Shown here piece after piece: positions 16,967 through 26,941 of a stretch of DNA of 64,000 nt (position 1 is the stretch's first letter; each line of letters starts with the position of its first letter). The notes under the pieces were generated by a model. That model was not told where the DNA came from and did no database searches. It worked only from the letters and a program-made list of their open reading frames with translations. The translations under genes and the position numbers were made by a program. Source of the DNA: Cryobacterium sp. CG_9.6 (GTDB lineage Bacteria > Actinomycetota > Actinomycetes > Actinomycetales > Microbacteriaceae); the NCBI RefSeq assembly GCF_029893365.1, contig NZ_JARXUZ010000001.1:2480001-2544000 (forward strand). Direction: 5' to 3'.

Positions 16967-18148
16967 TTACCGACCGCCGGAGCGACGCTTGTTGTAGACA
17001 TCGAAGGCAACGGCCGCCAGAAGCACGAGACCCTTGATCAGCTGCTGGAACTCGGTTCCCACACCCAGAATCGACATCCCATTGTTCAGAAGACCAATGA
17101 TGAGACCACCAATGATCGCGCCCTGCACCGTTCCGATTCCACCCGTAACAGCAGCACCACCAATGAACACCGCAGCGATGGCATCCAGCTCGAAGCCCTC
17201 ACCGGCTTTGGGATTGGCAAGGTTGAGCTGTGCAGTGAAAACCAGCCCGGCCAGGGCCGCAATGACTCCCATGTTCACGAAGAGCAGGAATGTGACGCGC
17301 TTGGTCTTGATACCCGACAGGGCGGCAGCGTGAAGGTTGCCTCCGATCGCGTAGATGTGACGACCAAAAACACTGTTGGACATGATGGCCGCATACACAA
17401 CCGTGAGTACACCCAGCACGATCAACACGATCGGCGTGCCCCGATAACTCGCGAGCAGGTAGGTGATGAACAGGATGAGAGCGGATGTGAACGCCAGCCG
17501 CACCAGGAACCAGGCCAGGGGTTCCTCGGTCACCTCAAACTTCTTGGCCACAATTCTGGCGCGCACGCTCGACGCAACGAGCGCAAGGGTTGCAATGATG
17601 CCGATGATGATTGTGAGTGGCTCCAGAAAGCTGGTTCCACCGCCGAGGTCAGGAAGAAATCCACTGCCGAGGGCACGAAACTCGTCCGGAAACGGTGAGA
17701 TCTGCCGATTCTGCAGAGCAATCTGGGTCAAACCACGGAAGGTGAGCATGCCCGCCAGCGTCACGATGAACGCCGGTATGCCAAAGTAAGCGATCCAGAA
17801 GCCCTGCCACATTCCCACGAGGGCACCCAGCACGAGGCAGAGGACGATGGCTGCCCACCAGGGAAGACCCCACTGAGTGATCATCACACCGGCCATGGCA
17901 CCAACGAATGCGACCACAGAACCCACCGACAGGTCGATATGGCCCGCAATAATGACCATCACCATACCCACAGCCAAAATGAGGATGTAGCTGTTCTGCA
18001 CGATCATGTTCGATACGTTGATCGGCTTGAGAGTGATACCGCCGGTGGCAGCCTGGAAGAAGATCACGATCGCAATCAATGCGATGAACAGACCGATCTG
18101 GCGCAGCTGGCTGTTGAAGTAATGCAGTGCAGATCTGAAGGAGATCAT
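16967..18148 (-). CDS. gguB: Monosaccharide ABC transporter permease
   Basis: A 393-residue integral membrane permease of the ribose/xylose class (BPD_transp_2), forming the channel for sugar import with the ATPase encoded just upstream. About ten hydrophobic helices can be traced; hallmark stretches are [34 protein letters not shown], the [14 protein letters not shown] loop and [21 protein letters not shown], all typical of XylH/GguB/MmsB permeases. The gene starts with ATG overlapping the ATPase stop (ATGA), so the two are coupled. It is the last gene of the arabinose operon. The specific sugar, presumably L-arabinose, is inferred from the neighbouring ara genes. Confidence 0.9.
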   Translation of the reverse strand: MISFRSALHYFNSQLRQIGLFIALIAIVIFFQAATGGITLKPINVSNMIVQNSYILILAVGMVMVIIAGHIDLSVGSVVAFVGAMAGVMITQWGLPWWAAIVLCLVLGALVGMWQGFWIAYFGIPAFIVTLAGMLTFRGLTQIALQNRQISPFPDEFRALGSGFLPDLGGGTSFLEPLTIIIGIIATLALVASSVRARIVAKKFEVTEEPLAWFLVRLAFTSALILFITYLLASYRGTPIVLIVLGVLTVVYAAIMSNSVFGRHIYAIGGNLHAAALSGIKTKRVTFLLFVNMGVIAALAGLVFTAQLNLANPKAGEGFELDAIAAVFIGGAAVTGGIGTVQGAIIGGLIIGLLNNGMSILGVGTEFQQLIKGLVLLAAVAFDVYNKRRSGGR

Positions 18149-19686
18149 GAGTCGCCCTTCTCCTTTTCCTGAGTCATGTGTTGCATGAGATATTCCGCCG
18201 TGGCCTGCCCACGAACCACATTGGCGGTGATGCGACCCTCAAAGATGGTGTAAATCCGGTCACAGATTCCGATGAGCTCAGGCAACTCCGAGGAGATGAC
18301 CAGAACGCCCTTGCCGTCGTCAGCGAGTTTGTTGATGATTCCGTAAATCTCGTACTTGGCACCCACGTCGATCCCTCGGGTTGGCTCATCGAGCATGAGC
18401 ACGTCCGGGTTAGAGAACATCCACTTCGACAGCACCACCTTCTGCTGGTTTCCCCCAGAAAGCTTTCCCGTCACCGCATCAACGTTCGGTGCCTTGATGT
18501 TCATGCTCTTGCGATAGCCCTCGGCTACAGCAGCCTCCCTGTTGGAATCCACCCAGCCGAACCGAGCGAGCTTCTCGAGAGCGACTCCCGAAATATTTCG
18601 CTTGATGTCATCAATCAAATTGAGGCCATACTTCTTGCGGTCCTCGGTGGCGTACGCAAGTCCGTGCTCCACTGCGGCCGCAACGGTGTTCGTCTTCACC
18701 AGAGTCCCGCTCTTGTAGACACGACCAGAGATGTTGTGGCCGTAGCTGTGCCCGAAGACACTCATGGCCAGCTCGGTTCGCCCCGCACCCATCAGACCGG
18801 CAATTCCCACAATCTCGCCCGCGTGCACGGTGATATTGGCGTCTTTCACCACTCGCCGACTGTGGTCGAGGGGGTGATAAACATTCCAGTCCTCCACCCG
18901 CAGGAGCTCCTCACCAATGTTGGAGGTGTGCTCCGGGTAGCGGCTGCCCAGATCGCGGCCCACCATGCCCTTGATGATGCGCTCTTCCGAAATCTCATCG
19001 GTGCGCATATCGAGCGTCTCAATAAGTTTCCCGTCACGAATGATCGTGACGGCGTCGGCAATCGCCTTAATCTCATTGAGCTTGTGACTGATGATGATGC
19101 ACGTGACGCCCTGGCCACGCAAATGCTTGAGTAGATCGAGCAGATGAGCCGAATCCTCGTCATTGAGGGCCGCCGTGGGCTCATCGAGAATGAGGAGTTT
19201 TACCTGCTTCGAGAGTGCCTTGGCAATCTCGACGAGCTGTTGCTTGCCGACACCGATATCTTTGATCAGAGTGACGGGGTTGTCCTTGAGCCCCACCCGC
19301 GCGAGCAGTTTCGTGGCCTCCAGGTTGGTCTTGTGCCAATCAATCCAGCCACGGGTCTGCTGCTCGTTGCCCAGAAAGATGTTTTCGGCAATAGACAGGA
19401 ACGGACTGAGTGCGAGCTCCTGATGAATGATGACGACACCGGACGCCTCAGAATCGTTGATTGATTTGAAGGCGACGATCTCATTTTCGAAAGCAATCTC
19501 ACCCTCGTAGGTGCCAGCCGGGTAGACACCGGAAAGCACCTTCATGAGCGTGGACTTGCCCGCACCGTTTTCCCCGCAGATTGCGTGAATATGCCCCCGT
19601 TTCACCGCGAGGGAAACGTCCTGGAGTGCCTTCACCCCGGGGAACGTTTTCGTGATGCCACGCATCTCGAGAATTGTCGTTGTCAC
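18145..19686 (-). CDS. gguA: Monosaccharide ABC transporter ATPase (two domains)
   Basis: A 513-residue double ATPase for sugar import. Domain 1 has Walker A (GENGAGKST), a degenerate signature region ([15 protein letters not shown]) and Walker B ([12 protein letters not shown]). Domain 2 has GLMGAGRTE in place of Walker A, the signature [14 protein letters not shown] and [15 protein letters not shown]. This asymmetry is characteristic of RbsA/XylG/GguA proteins. The start was set at GTG 19686 so that the chain begins [16 protein letters not shown]; an upstream Pro-rich extension is unlikely. It lies between the binding-protein gene, from which it is separated by a strong hairpin, and the permease gene, which it overlaps. 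Confidence 0.92.
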   Translation of the reverse strand: MTTTILEMRGITKTFPGVKALQDVSLAVKRGHIHAICGENGAGKSTLMKVLSGVYPAGTYEGEIAFENEIVAFKSINDSEASGVVIIHQELALSPFLSIAENIFLGNEQQTRGWIDWHKTNLEATKLLARVGLKDNPVTLIKDIGVGKQQLVEIAKALSKQVKLLILDEPTAALNDEDSAHLLDLLKHLRGQGVTCIIISHKLNEIKAIADAVTIIRDGKLIETLDMRTDEISEERIIKGMVGRDLGSRYPEHTSNIGEELLRVEDWNVYHPLDHSRRVVKDANITVHAGEIVGIAGLMGAGRTELAMSVFGHSYGHNISGRVYKSGTLVKTNTVAAAVEHGLAYATEDRKKYGLNLIDDIKRNISGVALEKLARFGWVDSNREAAVAEGYRKSMNIKAPNVDAVTGKLSGGNQQKVVLSKWMFSNPDVLMLDEPTRGIDVGAKYEIYGIINKLADDGKGVLVISSELPELIGICDRIYTIFEGRITANVVRGQATAEYLMQHMTQEKEKGDS

Positions 19687-19720
19687 CGTTACGTCTTCTT
19701 TCCGGTTCAGAGGGGTGAAA

Positions 19721-19750
19721 GGCAGTGGCGGCGGGGGCGCCGCCACTGCC
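19721..19750 (-). promoter_or_regulatory. Intercistronic hairpin between binding protein and ATPase genes
   Basis: A perfect 13-bp stem (GGCAGTGGCGGCG and its complement) closes a four-base loop, just after the binding-protein stop codon and before the ATPase start. There is little U-tract. Such hairpins in sugar-transport operons commonly stabilise the upstream mRNA or cause partial termination, giving more binding protein than membrane parts. It has no coding function. Confidence 0.65.
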
Positions 19751-19760
19751 GGTGTCGTAC

Positions 19761-20894
19761 CTACTTGAGGTCGTCTTCGGTGAAGTAGCCGGTGTCGACG
19801 AGCAGGGACTGGTAGTTGTCGATCGTGACAACCTGAGGCGCGAACAGGAAGGTCGGAACAACCTTGACCTTGTTGTCGTAGCTCGTGGTGTCGTTGACCT
19901 CCGGAGTGCGACCGTTCAGCAGGTCATCAGCCATCTTCACGGCCTCGTCACCAAGCTGGCGCGTGTCCTTGTAGATGGTGGAGTACTGCTGGCCGGCAAT
20001 GATCGACTTCACCGAGGCCGCTTCCGCGTCCTGACCGGTGATGATTGGCAGAGCATCGGTGGAGTAACCCGAACCCTCGAGCGCGGAAATGATACCGATC
20101 GAGATGCCGTCATAGGGCGAGAGAACGCCGTCGACCTTGCTGCCATCTGAGTACGTGCTGGCAATGAGGTCCTGCATGCGCTTCTGCGCCGTTGCCGGGT
20201 CCCAACGAAGGGTTGCCACCTGCGAGAAGCCAACCTGGCCACTCTTCACAACGACGACACCGCTGTCAATGAACGGCTGAAGGGTCTCCAGCGCACCATT
20301 GAAGAAGAACGTCGCGTTGTTGTCATCGGGGCTACCGGCGAAAAGCTCAACGTTGAACGGACCAGTGGCACCCGTCTCAGTACCGTCTGCGTCGAGAATG
20401 CCGAGCCCGGTGAGCAGGCTGGTTGCCTGCTGCACACCAACCTCATTGTTGTCGAAGGTGGTGTAGTAGTCCACGTTGGCGCTTCCGTTGATCAGTCGGT
20501 CATACGCAATGACCTTGACACCGGATGCCGCGGCCTGGTCCAGCTGATCGCTGAGAGCCGTACCGTCAATGGACGCAATGATGAGAATCTTGGCACCCTT
20601 GGTGAGCATGCCGCTGATCTGCTGAACCTGGGTGGGGATGTCGTCATCGGCGTACTCAAGGTCAACCTTGTAGCCGAGCTCCTCCAGAGAGGCCTTGACG
20701 GCGTCGCCGTCCTTGATCCAGCGCTCGCTGGTCTTGGTGGGCATGGCCACACCCACCAGCGCACCGGCGTTGCTGCCCGCAGCGGCTGCGTCAGTCGACG
20801 CTCCGCCACGAGTCGACGTGCCACCGGAGCAGGCCGCGAGGGAGAAGGCCAGTCCAACGGCGGCAATGCCGAGAAGGATCTTACGTGTTTTCAC
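19761..20894 (-). CDS. chvE: Sugar-binding lipoprotein of the arabinose importer
   Basis: A 377-residue substrate-binding lipoprotein (periplasmic-binding-protein fold type 1). The GTG start at 20894 is followed by KTRK and a hydrophobic stretch ending in lipobox LAAC (Cys about 22), then a Gly/Ser/Ala linker. The mature part shows the family pattern [69 protein letters not shown] and [30 protein letters not shown], close to ChvE/multiple-monosaccharide-binding proteins. It captures sugar outside the membrane and delivers it to GguB. It follows araA in the operon, which points to L-arabinose or a related aldose. Confidence 0.9.
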   Translation of the reverse strand: MKTRKILLGIAAVGLAFSLAACSGGTSTRGGASTDAAAAGSNAGALVGVAMPTKTSERWIKDGDAVKASLEELGYKVDLEYADDDIPTQVQQISGMLTKGAKILIIASIDGTALSDQLDQAAASGVKVIAYDRLINGSANVDYYTTFDNNEVGVQQATSLLTGLGILDADGTETGATGPFNVELFAGSPDDNNATFFFNGALETLQPFIDSGVVVVKSGQVGFSQVATLRWDPATAQKRMQDLIASTYSDGSKVDGVLSPYDGISIGIISALEGSGYSTDALPIITGQDAEAASVKSIIAGQQYSTIYKDTRQLGDEAVKMADDLLNGRTPEVNDTTSYDNKVKVVPTFLFAPQVVTIDNYQSLLVDTGYFTEDDLK

Positions 20895-20913
20895 TGTGAT
20901 GCCTTTCGTGATT

Positions 20914-20933
20914 CTGCGTCGGCTGTGACGCAG
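20914..20933 (-). promoter_or_regulatory. Small hairpin between araA and the binding-protein gene
   Basis: CTGCGTC and GACGCAG form a seven-base-pair stem around a six-base loop in the 82-base gap between araA and the binding-protein gene. It could be an RNA-processing or stability element separating the catabolic and transport parts of the transcript. The evidence is only the inverted repeat itself. Confidence 0.4.
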
Positions 20934-20976
20934 ATGTTGTGGGGATGGAGAAAGGGAAAGGTGCTCGTGCATGTTG

Positions 20977-22494
20977 CTACAGGCCTTGAGCGAGTCGGTA
21001 ATAGGCCTGGTTCCAACGCACCTCGCGTGTGAAATCACGCAGGGTGGTGGTCTTATCGATCACGAGAAGCTCGGTACGAGCAATCTCGGCGAAATCCTGG
21101 AATACCTCGATGCCGACAGCAGTCGACATCACGGTGTGGTGGGCAGCCCCGGCAGTGAGCCACGCGGCAGCCGACGTGGCGAGGTCGGGAGCGGGCTTCC
21201 ACACCGCGCGCCCGACAGGCAGGTTGGGAAGCGGCTCTGGTGGCTCGACAACCTCGATAACGTTCGCAACCAGACGAAAGCGGTCGCGCATATCGGACAT
21301 GGCCACGACCACGGCGGGACCGGCATCCGCTGTGAACACCAGACGTACCGGGTCCTCCTTGCCACCAATGCCCATCGGATGAATTTCGAGGGTGGGCCTG
21401 GCCGTGGTGAGGCTCGGACTGACCTCGAGCATGTGCGCACCGAGGATGAGTTCCTCGCCCGGAATGAGGTCGTAGGTGTAGTCCTCCATGAGGCTTGCAC
21501 CACCGGGAAGGCCGGATCCCATCACGTTCGCGACGCGCACGAGGATGGCTGTTTTCCAGTCACCCTCGGCACCGAAACCGTAGCCCTCGGCCATCAGCCG
21601 CTGCACCGCAAGGCCGGGAAGCTGGCGAAGCTCACCAAGATCTTCGAAGCTCGTGGTGAACGCCCCAAAGCCGCCCTCTTCAAGAAACGAGCGCAGCCCG
21701 ATTTCGATGGCGGCACCGTAACGAAGTGACTCGTGGCGAGCGCCACCCACACGGAGTTCCGGAACAACGTCGTAGAGCCGCTCATACTCGGCCACGAGCG
21801 CATCGATGGCGTCGTCGGAGGCCGCGTGCACGGCATCCGCCAGCTCGTTGACTCCCCAGGTGTTCACCTGCACACCAAAACGCAGTTCGGCCTCGGTCTT
21901 GTCACCCTCGGTCACTGCCACATAGCGCATATTGTCGCCAAAACGCGCGAGCTTGAGGCTGTGACTGGCGGCCCAGCCCGCGGCAGCACGCTGCCACGTA
22001 CCCACCTGCGTCGTGACACTGGGGTGGGAGGCGTGACCCACCACGGTCTTGCGCACCACACCGAGGCGGGTCTGAATGTAGCCGAACTCACGGTCACCGT
22101 GAGCAGCCTGATTGAGGTTCATGAAGTCAAAGTCGATCTCGGCCCAGGGCAGCTCAACATTGGCCTGCGTGTGCAGGTGCAGCAACGGCTTGCGTAGGGT
22201 GTCCAGACCGGTGATCCACATCTTGGCCGGAGAGAACGTGTGCATCCACGCCACGACGCCAATGACGTGATCGGCGGCATTCACCTCAAGCGCCATGCGA
22301 CGAATGGACTCGGAGTCCTTCAGAACGTCCTTCCACACCACCCGCACGGGGAGGTGAGCGGATGCGTCGAGAGTCTTCGCGATCTCCTGTGATTGCTCCG
22401 CAACCTGGCGCAGCGTCTCCTCGCCGTAGAGGTTCTGGCTTCCGGTGAGAAACCAGACCTCGAGGTGGTCGAGCGTGGTGGTGAGGGCAGACAT
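20977..22494 (-). CDS. araA: L-arabinose isomerase
   Basis: A 505-residue enzyme converting L-arabinose to L-ribulose in the cytoplasm, the first catabolic step. The N-terminus [25 protein letters not shown] is the AraA hallmark. Further family segments are [59 protein letters not shown] and the metal-site context [13 protein letters not shown] with GAHMLEVSP, where Glu and His bind Mn2+. Length is normal. The ATG lies three bases after the araD stop; the ribosome site GGAGC is inside the end of araD. Confidence 0.96.
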   Translation of the reverse strand: MSALTTTLDHLEVWFLTGSQNLYGEETLRQVAEQSQEIAKTLDASAHLPVRVVWKDVLKDSESIRRMALEVNAADHVIGVVAWMHTFSPAKMWITGLDTLRKPLLHLHTQANVELPWAEIDFDFMNLNQAAHGDREFGYIQTRLGVVRKTVVGHASHPSVTTQVGTWQRAAAGWAASHSLKLARFGDNMRYVAVTEGDKTEAELRFGVQVNTWGVNELADAVHAASDDAIDALVAEYERLYDVVPELRVGGARHESLRYGAAIEIGLRSFLEEGGFGAFTTSFEDLGELRQLPGLAVQRLMAEGYGFGAEGDWKTAILVRVANVMGSGLPGGASLMEDYTYDLIPGEELILGAHMLEVSPSLTTARPTLEIHPMGIGGKEDPVRLVFTADAGPAVVVAMSDMRDRFRLVANVIEVVEPPEPLPNLPVGRAVWKPAPDLATSAAAWLTAGAAHHTVMSTAVGIEVFQDFAEIARTELLVIDKTTTLRDFTREVRWNQAYYRLAQGL

Positions 22495-22497
22495 GAT

Positions 22498-23205
22498 TTA
22501 GAGCGCTCCTTGGGGTGCTTGTCCGTAGACGTTCTGGTATCGGTCGAAGAGCGCGTCAATCGCCACCTGCGGAATGCTGATGAGCGCACCACCCTGACGA
22601 GCGAGGTGAACGGTTCGCGCCACATCTTCGACCATCACGGCCGCCTTGACCGCGTCGCGAGCGTTCTTTCCGATGGTGAACGGACCGTGATTCTGCATGA
22701 GAACCGCACGACTGCGGTGTCCGCGAAGCGTCTCCACGATGCCGCGCCCAATCGACTCGTCACCGATGATCGCAAACGGACCCACCGGAATCGGCCCACC
22801 GAACTCATCGGCCATGGCCGTGATGACACAGGGAATCTCTTCGCCACGCGCCGCCCACGCCGTGGCATAGGTGGAGTGCGTGTGCACCACTCCCCCGATA
22901 TCCACCATGTTGCGATACACGTACGCGTGAGCTGCCGTGTCGCTGGAGGGTGAACGATCACTGCCCGCCGTTCCGGGAACAACCGTGCCATCGAGGTGGC
23001 ACAGGATCATGTTCTCGGGAGCAAGATTGTCATAGTCCACACCGGATGGCTTGATCACGAAGAGCTCGGTTCCCGGAACACGACCGGAGACGTTTCCTCC
23101 GGTCCACACCACGAGTTCATTACGACTGAGCTCGGCATGCAGGCTCGCAACCTCGACGCGAACCGCAGCAATGGCCTCTTCGGTGAGGCGGTCAAACGTG
23201 GTCAA
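22498..23205 (-). CDS. araD: L-ribulose-5-phosphate 4-epimerase
   Basis: A 235-residue class II aldolase-fold enzyme that converts L-ribulose 5-phosphate to D-xylulose 5-phosphate, linking arabinose to the pentose phosphate pathway. Family motifs are VVWTGGNVSGRVPG near the N-terminus, FVIKPSGVDYDNLAPE, the zinc-binding VVHTHSTYATAWAARG and the third His in LMQNHGPFTIG. The start is a TTG (23205) that overlaps the araB stop by four bases (TTGA). No lesion is visible, and the length fits AraD. Confidence 0.95.
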   Translation of the reverse strand: MTTFDRLTEEAIAAVRVEVASLHAELSRNELVVWTGGNVSGRVPGTELFVIKPSGVDYDNLAPENMILCHLDGTVVPGTAGSDRSPSSDTAAHAYVYRNMVDIGGVVHTHSTYATAWAARGEEIPCVITAMADEFGGPIPVGPFAIIGDESIGRGIVETLRGHRSRAVLMQNHGPFTIGKNARDAVKAAVMVEDVARTVHLARQGGALISIPQVAIDALFDRYQNVYGQAPQGAL

Positions 23206-24971
23206 GACAATACCCCCGTGGGTTCTGCCGCGCGAGTGGCGGCACGCTTGATCGCACGCAGACGGTGCATTACTTCGTTGACGCCCTGACCGAAGTAGTC
23301 GTGCAGTTCCTGATACTCCGCATAGAGCGCATCGTAGGCATCCGCTGCCTCGGTGTTCGGCGTATACACGGCACGGTTCACCTTGCCCATGCTCGCCGCA
23401 GCATCACGAATGGTGTCGTAGGCCCCCGCAGCGACGGCAGCGTGAATGGCCGACCCGAGAGCCGGACCCTGCTCACTGGCAATGGTGGAGATCGGCAAAC
23501 GCAGAATGTCGGAGTAGGTCTGCATCAGATGCCGGTTTTTCAGCAGGCCACCGGCCACGATGAATTCGGTCACCGGAACACCGCTGTCGTTGAACGTCTC
23601 CACGATCGTGCGCGTGCCAAAAGCCGTGGCTTCGAGCAGCGCGCGATACACCTCTTCGGTGCGCGTCGTGAGCGTCATGCCCAGAACCAGCCCGGAGAGT
23701 TCATGGTCAACAAGCACGGAGCGGTTGCCACTGTGCCAGTCGAGAGCCACCAGCCCGTGATCGCCCACCGGACGCTCGTAGGCCAGATTGGTGAGGTACT
23801 GGTGAACACTGAGGCCGAGGGCATCCGCTTTCTCAGAGTAGGCAGCCGGAACCTGGTTCTTCACGTACCAGGCAAAGATATCGCCCACACCCGACTGGCC
23901 AGCCTCATAGCCATACAGACCAGAAACAATGCCACCGTCGACAACACCACACATGCCCGGCACCTCGGCGAGGTGGTCAGAGTTCATGACGTGACAGGTA
24001 CTCGTACCCATGATTGCCACCATTTGACCGGGCTCGGTGGCCTGCGCAGCCGGCGCTGTTACGTGGGCGTCCACATTGCCCACAGCTACCGCAATTCCCT
24101 CGGGTAAACCGGTCCAGGCGGCAGCCTCGGCGCTGAGCGTGCCAGCGGATGCGCCGAGCTGACCAATCTCGTGCTCCAGCTTCTCGGTCACAAACGAAGC
24201 GAAGTCGGGGTTCAGGGCACCGAGGAAGTCACTGCTCGGGTATTCACCGTCCTGCCAGATGCCCTTGTATCCCGCTGTGCAGGCATTGCGCGCATAGCGA
24301 CCGGTGAGCTGCCAGACGATCCAGTCGGCAGCTTCCACCCAGTTCTCCATGCGGTGGTACACAGCCGGTGCCTCTTCCAGCAGCTGAAGACCCTTCGCGA
24401 ATTCCCACTCGCTCGAGATGAGGCCGCCGTAACGCGGAAGCCAGGACTCGTTGCGCTCGAACGCCAGGTCGTTGATGCGGTCGGCGTGCGGCTGGGCCGA
24501 GTGGTGACGCCAGAGCTTCACGTAGGCGTGCGGTTCATCGGCGTACGCGGGCAGCTCGTTCAGCGGTGTGCCATCACCGATCGTGGGAACCATGGTGCAG
24601 GCCGTGAAGTCGGTGCCGATGCCAATGACCTGGGCCGGATCGATGCCGGCATTCGCCACCGCAGCGGGTACGGCACTCTTCAGCACATCGACATAGTCGG
24701 ACGGAACCTGAAGGGCCCAGTCGGGAGCCAAGGAAATGGGGGTACCCGCCTCTGCCAACGGACCGCTCGTGAGCCGGGTATCCATCACGGCATGCGCATA
24801 GTCCAGCGATGCCGACCCGAGTTCAACACCGTCCGACACCCGCACCACAACAGCCCGACCGGAAAGCGTGCCGTAGTCAACGCCGATTACGTATCGTTCA
24901 GCCACGGAGCGCTCGGCCACGTCACGCTCAGAGGCGGCTGCTGACTGCGGCAAACCGTGGGTGCTGCTCAC
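23202..24971 (-). CDS. araB: Ribulokinase
   Basis: A 589-residue FGGY-family kinase that phosphorylates L-ribulose with ATP. It shows the phosphate-binding start VIGVDYGTLSGRAVVV, the substrate segment VIGIGTDFTACTMVP, GYKGIWQDGEYPS, the ATP-site stretch IMGTSTCHVMNSDH and the C-terminal signature FIVAGGLLKNRHLMQTYSDIL followed by GPALGSAIHAAVAAG. It begins with GTG 24971 after a GGAG site and carries a short N-terminal extension with near-repeats (SERDVAERSVAERY). It is the first gene of the minus-strand operon araB-araD-araA-chvE-gguA-gguB, under the AraR-type operators upstream. Confidence 0.96.
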   Translation of the reverse strand: MSSTHGLPQSAAASERDVAERSVAERYVIGVDYGTLSGRAVVVRVSDGVELGSASLDYAHAVMDTRLTSGPLAEAGTPISLAPDWALQVPSDYVDVLKSAVPAAVANAGIDPAQVIGIGTDFTACTMVPTIGDGTPLNELPAYADEPHAYVKLWRHHSAQPHADRINDLAFERNESWLPRYGGLISSEWEFAKGLQLLEEAPAVYHRMENWVEAADWIVWQLTGRYARNACTAGYKGIWQDGEYPSSDFLGALNPDFASFVTEKLEHEIGQLGASAGTLSAEAAAWTGLPEGIAVAVGNVDAHVTAPAAQATEPGQMVAIMGTSTCHVMNSDHLAEVPGMCGVVDGGIVSGLYGYEAGQSGVGDIFAWYVKNQVPAAYSEKADALGLSVHQYLTNLAYERPVGDHGLVALDWHSGNRSVLVDHELSGLVLGMTLTTRTEEVYRALLEATAFGTRTIVETFNDSGVPVTEFIVAGGLLKNRHLMQTYSDILRLPISTIASEQGPALGSAIHAAVAAGAYDTIRDAAASMGKVNRAVYTPNTEAADAYDALYAEYQELHDYFGQGVNEVMHRLRAIKRAATRAAEPTGVLS

Positions 24972-25029
24972 TGTGAAGACTCCTTCGTCAGGGTGGTGCT
25001 CGTGCTGCGATCCTCATGCCGGACTGCTG

Positions 25030-25048
25030 TTTTACAACGTTGTAGAAA
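25030..25048. promoter_or_regulatory. Operator 1 of the arabinose regulator
   Basis: TTTTACAACGTTGTAGAAA is nearly a perfect palindrome centred on CAACGTTG, 59 bases before the araB start. A possible araB promoter on the minus strand (TGGATT, 17 bases, TAGTTT) lies so that the operator directly follows the -10 element, a position that blocks transcription when occupied. The site shares its ACAACG..TGTAGAA core with operator 2. Confidence 0.75.
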
Positions 25049-25120
25049 ACTAGCACTCGCTGTCGAGTTAATCCACACATCCCACTCACATTTCTTGGAT
25101 TCAGAGCTAGAATTCGGATT

Positions 25121-25138
25121 ATTACAACGCTGTAGAAC
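25121..25138. promoter_or_regulatory. Operator 2 of the arabinose regulator
   Basis: ATTACAACGCTGTAGAAC repeats the core of operator 1 with one central mismatch to perfect symmetry. Its centre is 90 bp from that of operator 1 and 48 bases before the regulator's ATG. It would control the regulator's own promoter, and with operator 1 could allow DNA looping by a LacI-type tetramer or cooperating dimers. Confidence 0.7.
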
Positions 25139-25176
25139 GCTAGAGCGTCCATTCGTTACCAACCCGTGAGGATCCC

Positions 25177-26175
25177 ATGGCCGCAACACTGTCTGACGTG
25201 GCCAAAATCGCCGACGTCTCCATCAAGACTGTGTCCAATGTGATCCACGACTATCCGCACGTTCGACCCGAAACCAAGCGGCGCGTGCTGGAAGCAATCG
25301 CCAAAGTCAATTACCGACCCAACCTCAACGCCCGCAATCTCCGAACCGGACGCACGGGCGTCATTGGCCTCATCATTCCCACCCTGCGAAACCCCTACTT
25401 CGCTGAACTGGCCGAGGCCGTGATCGACGTGGCGGACCATCATGGAATCTCCGTGCTGATCGAACAGTCCAACCCCCGAGACGGTGACCATCCCGAGCGT
25501 GCAGCCAAGACGCAGCTCGTGGACGGTGTGCTCTTCAGCTCACTGGGACCCGGCCGCGAAGATGCCGGTCTCTACGCCCAGGTCGCCTCCGCCACGGGAC
25601 GACGCGATGCCAACCAGCCTGCCGACCATGTGACCATGCGCAACACCGACGCCGTGCGTGCAGCCACCACGCACCTTATCGAGCGCGGGTGCACCCGAAT
25701 CGCAGCCCTCGGTACGCGGCCAGGGGATGTGTCTGGCACCGCGAGTCTGCGATTACTCGGCTACCAGCAGGCGTTGGTGGACGCCGGGATTCCGCTCGAC
25801 GACACTCTGCTGCGTACGGCCGAGACGTGGACCCGGTTTCATGGAGCGGCCGCCACCCGGACGATGCTCGACGAAGGCGTCATGTTTGACGGCATCGTTG
25901 CGTTCAACGATTCGCTCGCCCTCGGAGCCATTCGCGTGCTCGGCCAGGCCGGAATCCGCATTCCCGACGACGTCTGCGTCGTAGGCTTCGATGATCTCGA
26001 CGAGTCGCGCTACTCCTTACCGGCACTCACCACCATCAGTCCCGGACGGGAACAAATTGCGGCCCGCGCCGTCGAGATGCTCCTCGAGCGCATCGAGGCA
26101 CGCGATGAACCCATCGCACCACGCGACTTTATGGTGCCGTTCTCGCTCATCGTGCGCGAGTCAACCCGCGCCTGA
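25177..26175 (+). CDS. LacI-family repressor of the arabinose operon
   Basis: A 332-residue LacI-family regulator. The helix-turn-helix and hinge helix are clear (LSDVAKIADVSIKTVSNVIHDYPHVRPETKRRV, NYRPNLNARNLRTGRTGVIG). The effector domain follows, with IGLIIPTLRNPYFAELAEAV, FDGIVAFNDSLALGAIRVLGQAG, VVGFDDLDESRYSLPALTTI and a normal C-terminus. It is transcribed divergently from araB with two matching operators between, so it most likely represses the ara operon and itself until arabinose binds. Residues around 134-142 (SATGRRDANQ) do not look like the usual strand of the family and may reflect a local double frameshift. It differs from the GntR/LacI hybrid AraR of bacilli. Confidence 0.88.
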   Translation: MAATLSDVAKIADVSIKTVSNVIHDYPHVRPETKRRVLEAIAKVNYRPNLNARNLRTGRTGVIGLIIPTLRNPYFAELAEAVIDVADHHGISVLIEQSNPRDGDHPERAAKTQLVDGVLFSSLGPGREDAGLYAQVASATGRRDANQPADHVTMRNTDAVRAATTHLIERGCTRIAALGTRPGDVSGTASLRLLGYQQALVDAGIPLDDTLLRTAETWTRFHGAAATRTMLDEGVMFDGIVAFNDSLALGAIRVLGQAGIRIPDDVCVVGFDDLDESRYSLPALTTISPGREQIAARAVEMLLERIEARDEPIAPRDFMVPFSLIVRESTRA

Positions 26176-26186
26176 ACCGGTCGCTG

Positions 26187-26684
26187 TCACACGGGCGCCG
26201 CGAGAAGGGCAACAACAACCGTGTCGCCCTTTGTCGACTGCTCGCCAATGGTCGTGAACCCGAGACGGGAGTGAAAAGCGAGCGACCGCGGGTTGGGCGG
26301 AAAGGTATTGACCTCACAGAACACCTCGGCTGCCTGAGCTTTCCGCGCCGCCTCGAACACCGAGCCGTACAACACCTGACCAAGGCCGCCGCTTCGCGCC
26401 GTCGGTGCCACCACAATACGGTCCACGTAGAGAAAATCGTTCGACCTGGCCCCGAACCAACGGTAGTTCTCGCTGGCATACTCGGCACGGGGAGCAAAAC
26501 CAATCACAAAACCCAGCACGGTGGCCGGGTCAGCAGTGGATGTGACAACAACCGAATGGGCAGCGGATGCCACCAGTGCAGCCAGCGCATCGGCATCAAG
26601 CTCATTGACGGCCGGCACCGCCTCGTTGTTGAGCGTGAGCACCTGTGGCAAGTCGAGAGCGCCAAGAGCGCGAACCGAATACAT
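26187..26684 (-). CDS. GNAT-family acetyltransferase
   Basis: A 165-residue N-acetyltransferase. The acetyl-CoA site is visible as LYVDRIVVAPTARSGGLGQVLYGSVFEAAR, with the R/Q-x-x-G-x-G/A pattern partly altered to RSGGLG. It is preceded by the strand with VLGFVIGF and followed by EVFCEVNTFPPNPRSLAFHSRLGFTTIGEQ, the usual C-terminal strand-helix. The start is ATG 26684, five bases after GTGGAGG; an ATG immediately before it is too close to that site. It converges with the arabinose regulator gene. The acetyl acceptor is not evident from sequence. Confidence 0.85.
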   Translation of the reverse strand: MYSVRALGALDLPQVLTLNNEAVPAVNELDADALAALVASAAHSVVVTSTADPATVLGFVIGFAPRAEYASENYRWFGARSNDFLYVDRIVVAPTARSGGLGQVLYGSVFEAARKAQAAEVFCEVNTFPPNPRSLAFHSRLGFTTIGEQSTKGDTVVVALLAAPV

Positions 26685-26761
26685 CATGTCCTCCACGATA
26701 CCCACCAGAACGACACCAAGCGGGACCGGGGACACAAGATGTCCACCGATCCCGCCTCACG

Positions 26762-26941
26762 CTATTCGTCCTCTAAAGGGGTGTCCGCGGCACGAGTGCC
26801 ATCAGGATTGAGGCGAATCTCGCGCGGCCGAGCCGCACGCATCTGCTCCTCGGTCCAGTCTGGAGAATCACTGCTCAGGCGCTGCCGAGCCACACCGTCT
26901 GGTGCGTCCTGCGGATCTGGCTTAGGCGGCGGCTGCTGCAT
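26762..26941 (-). CDS. Small hypothetical protein overlapping the protease gene
   Basis: A 59-residue frame starting at ATG 26941, inside the last 20 bases of the protease gene and in a different phase. The product is Pro-rich at the N-terminus, then polar (PDWTEEQMRAARPREIRL) and ends in an acidic tail LEDE, with no membrane segment. No family is recognised. There is no ribosome site, so if expressed it would rely on coupling to the upstream gene. The gap to the acetyltransferase start makes a real small gene plausible, but a chance frame cannot be excluded. Confidence 0.4.
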   Translation of the reverse strand: MQQPPPKPDPQDAPDGVARQRLSSDSPDWTEEQMRAARPREIRLNPDGTRAADTPLEDE

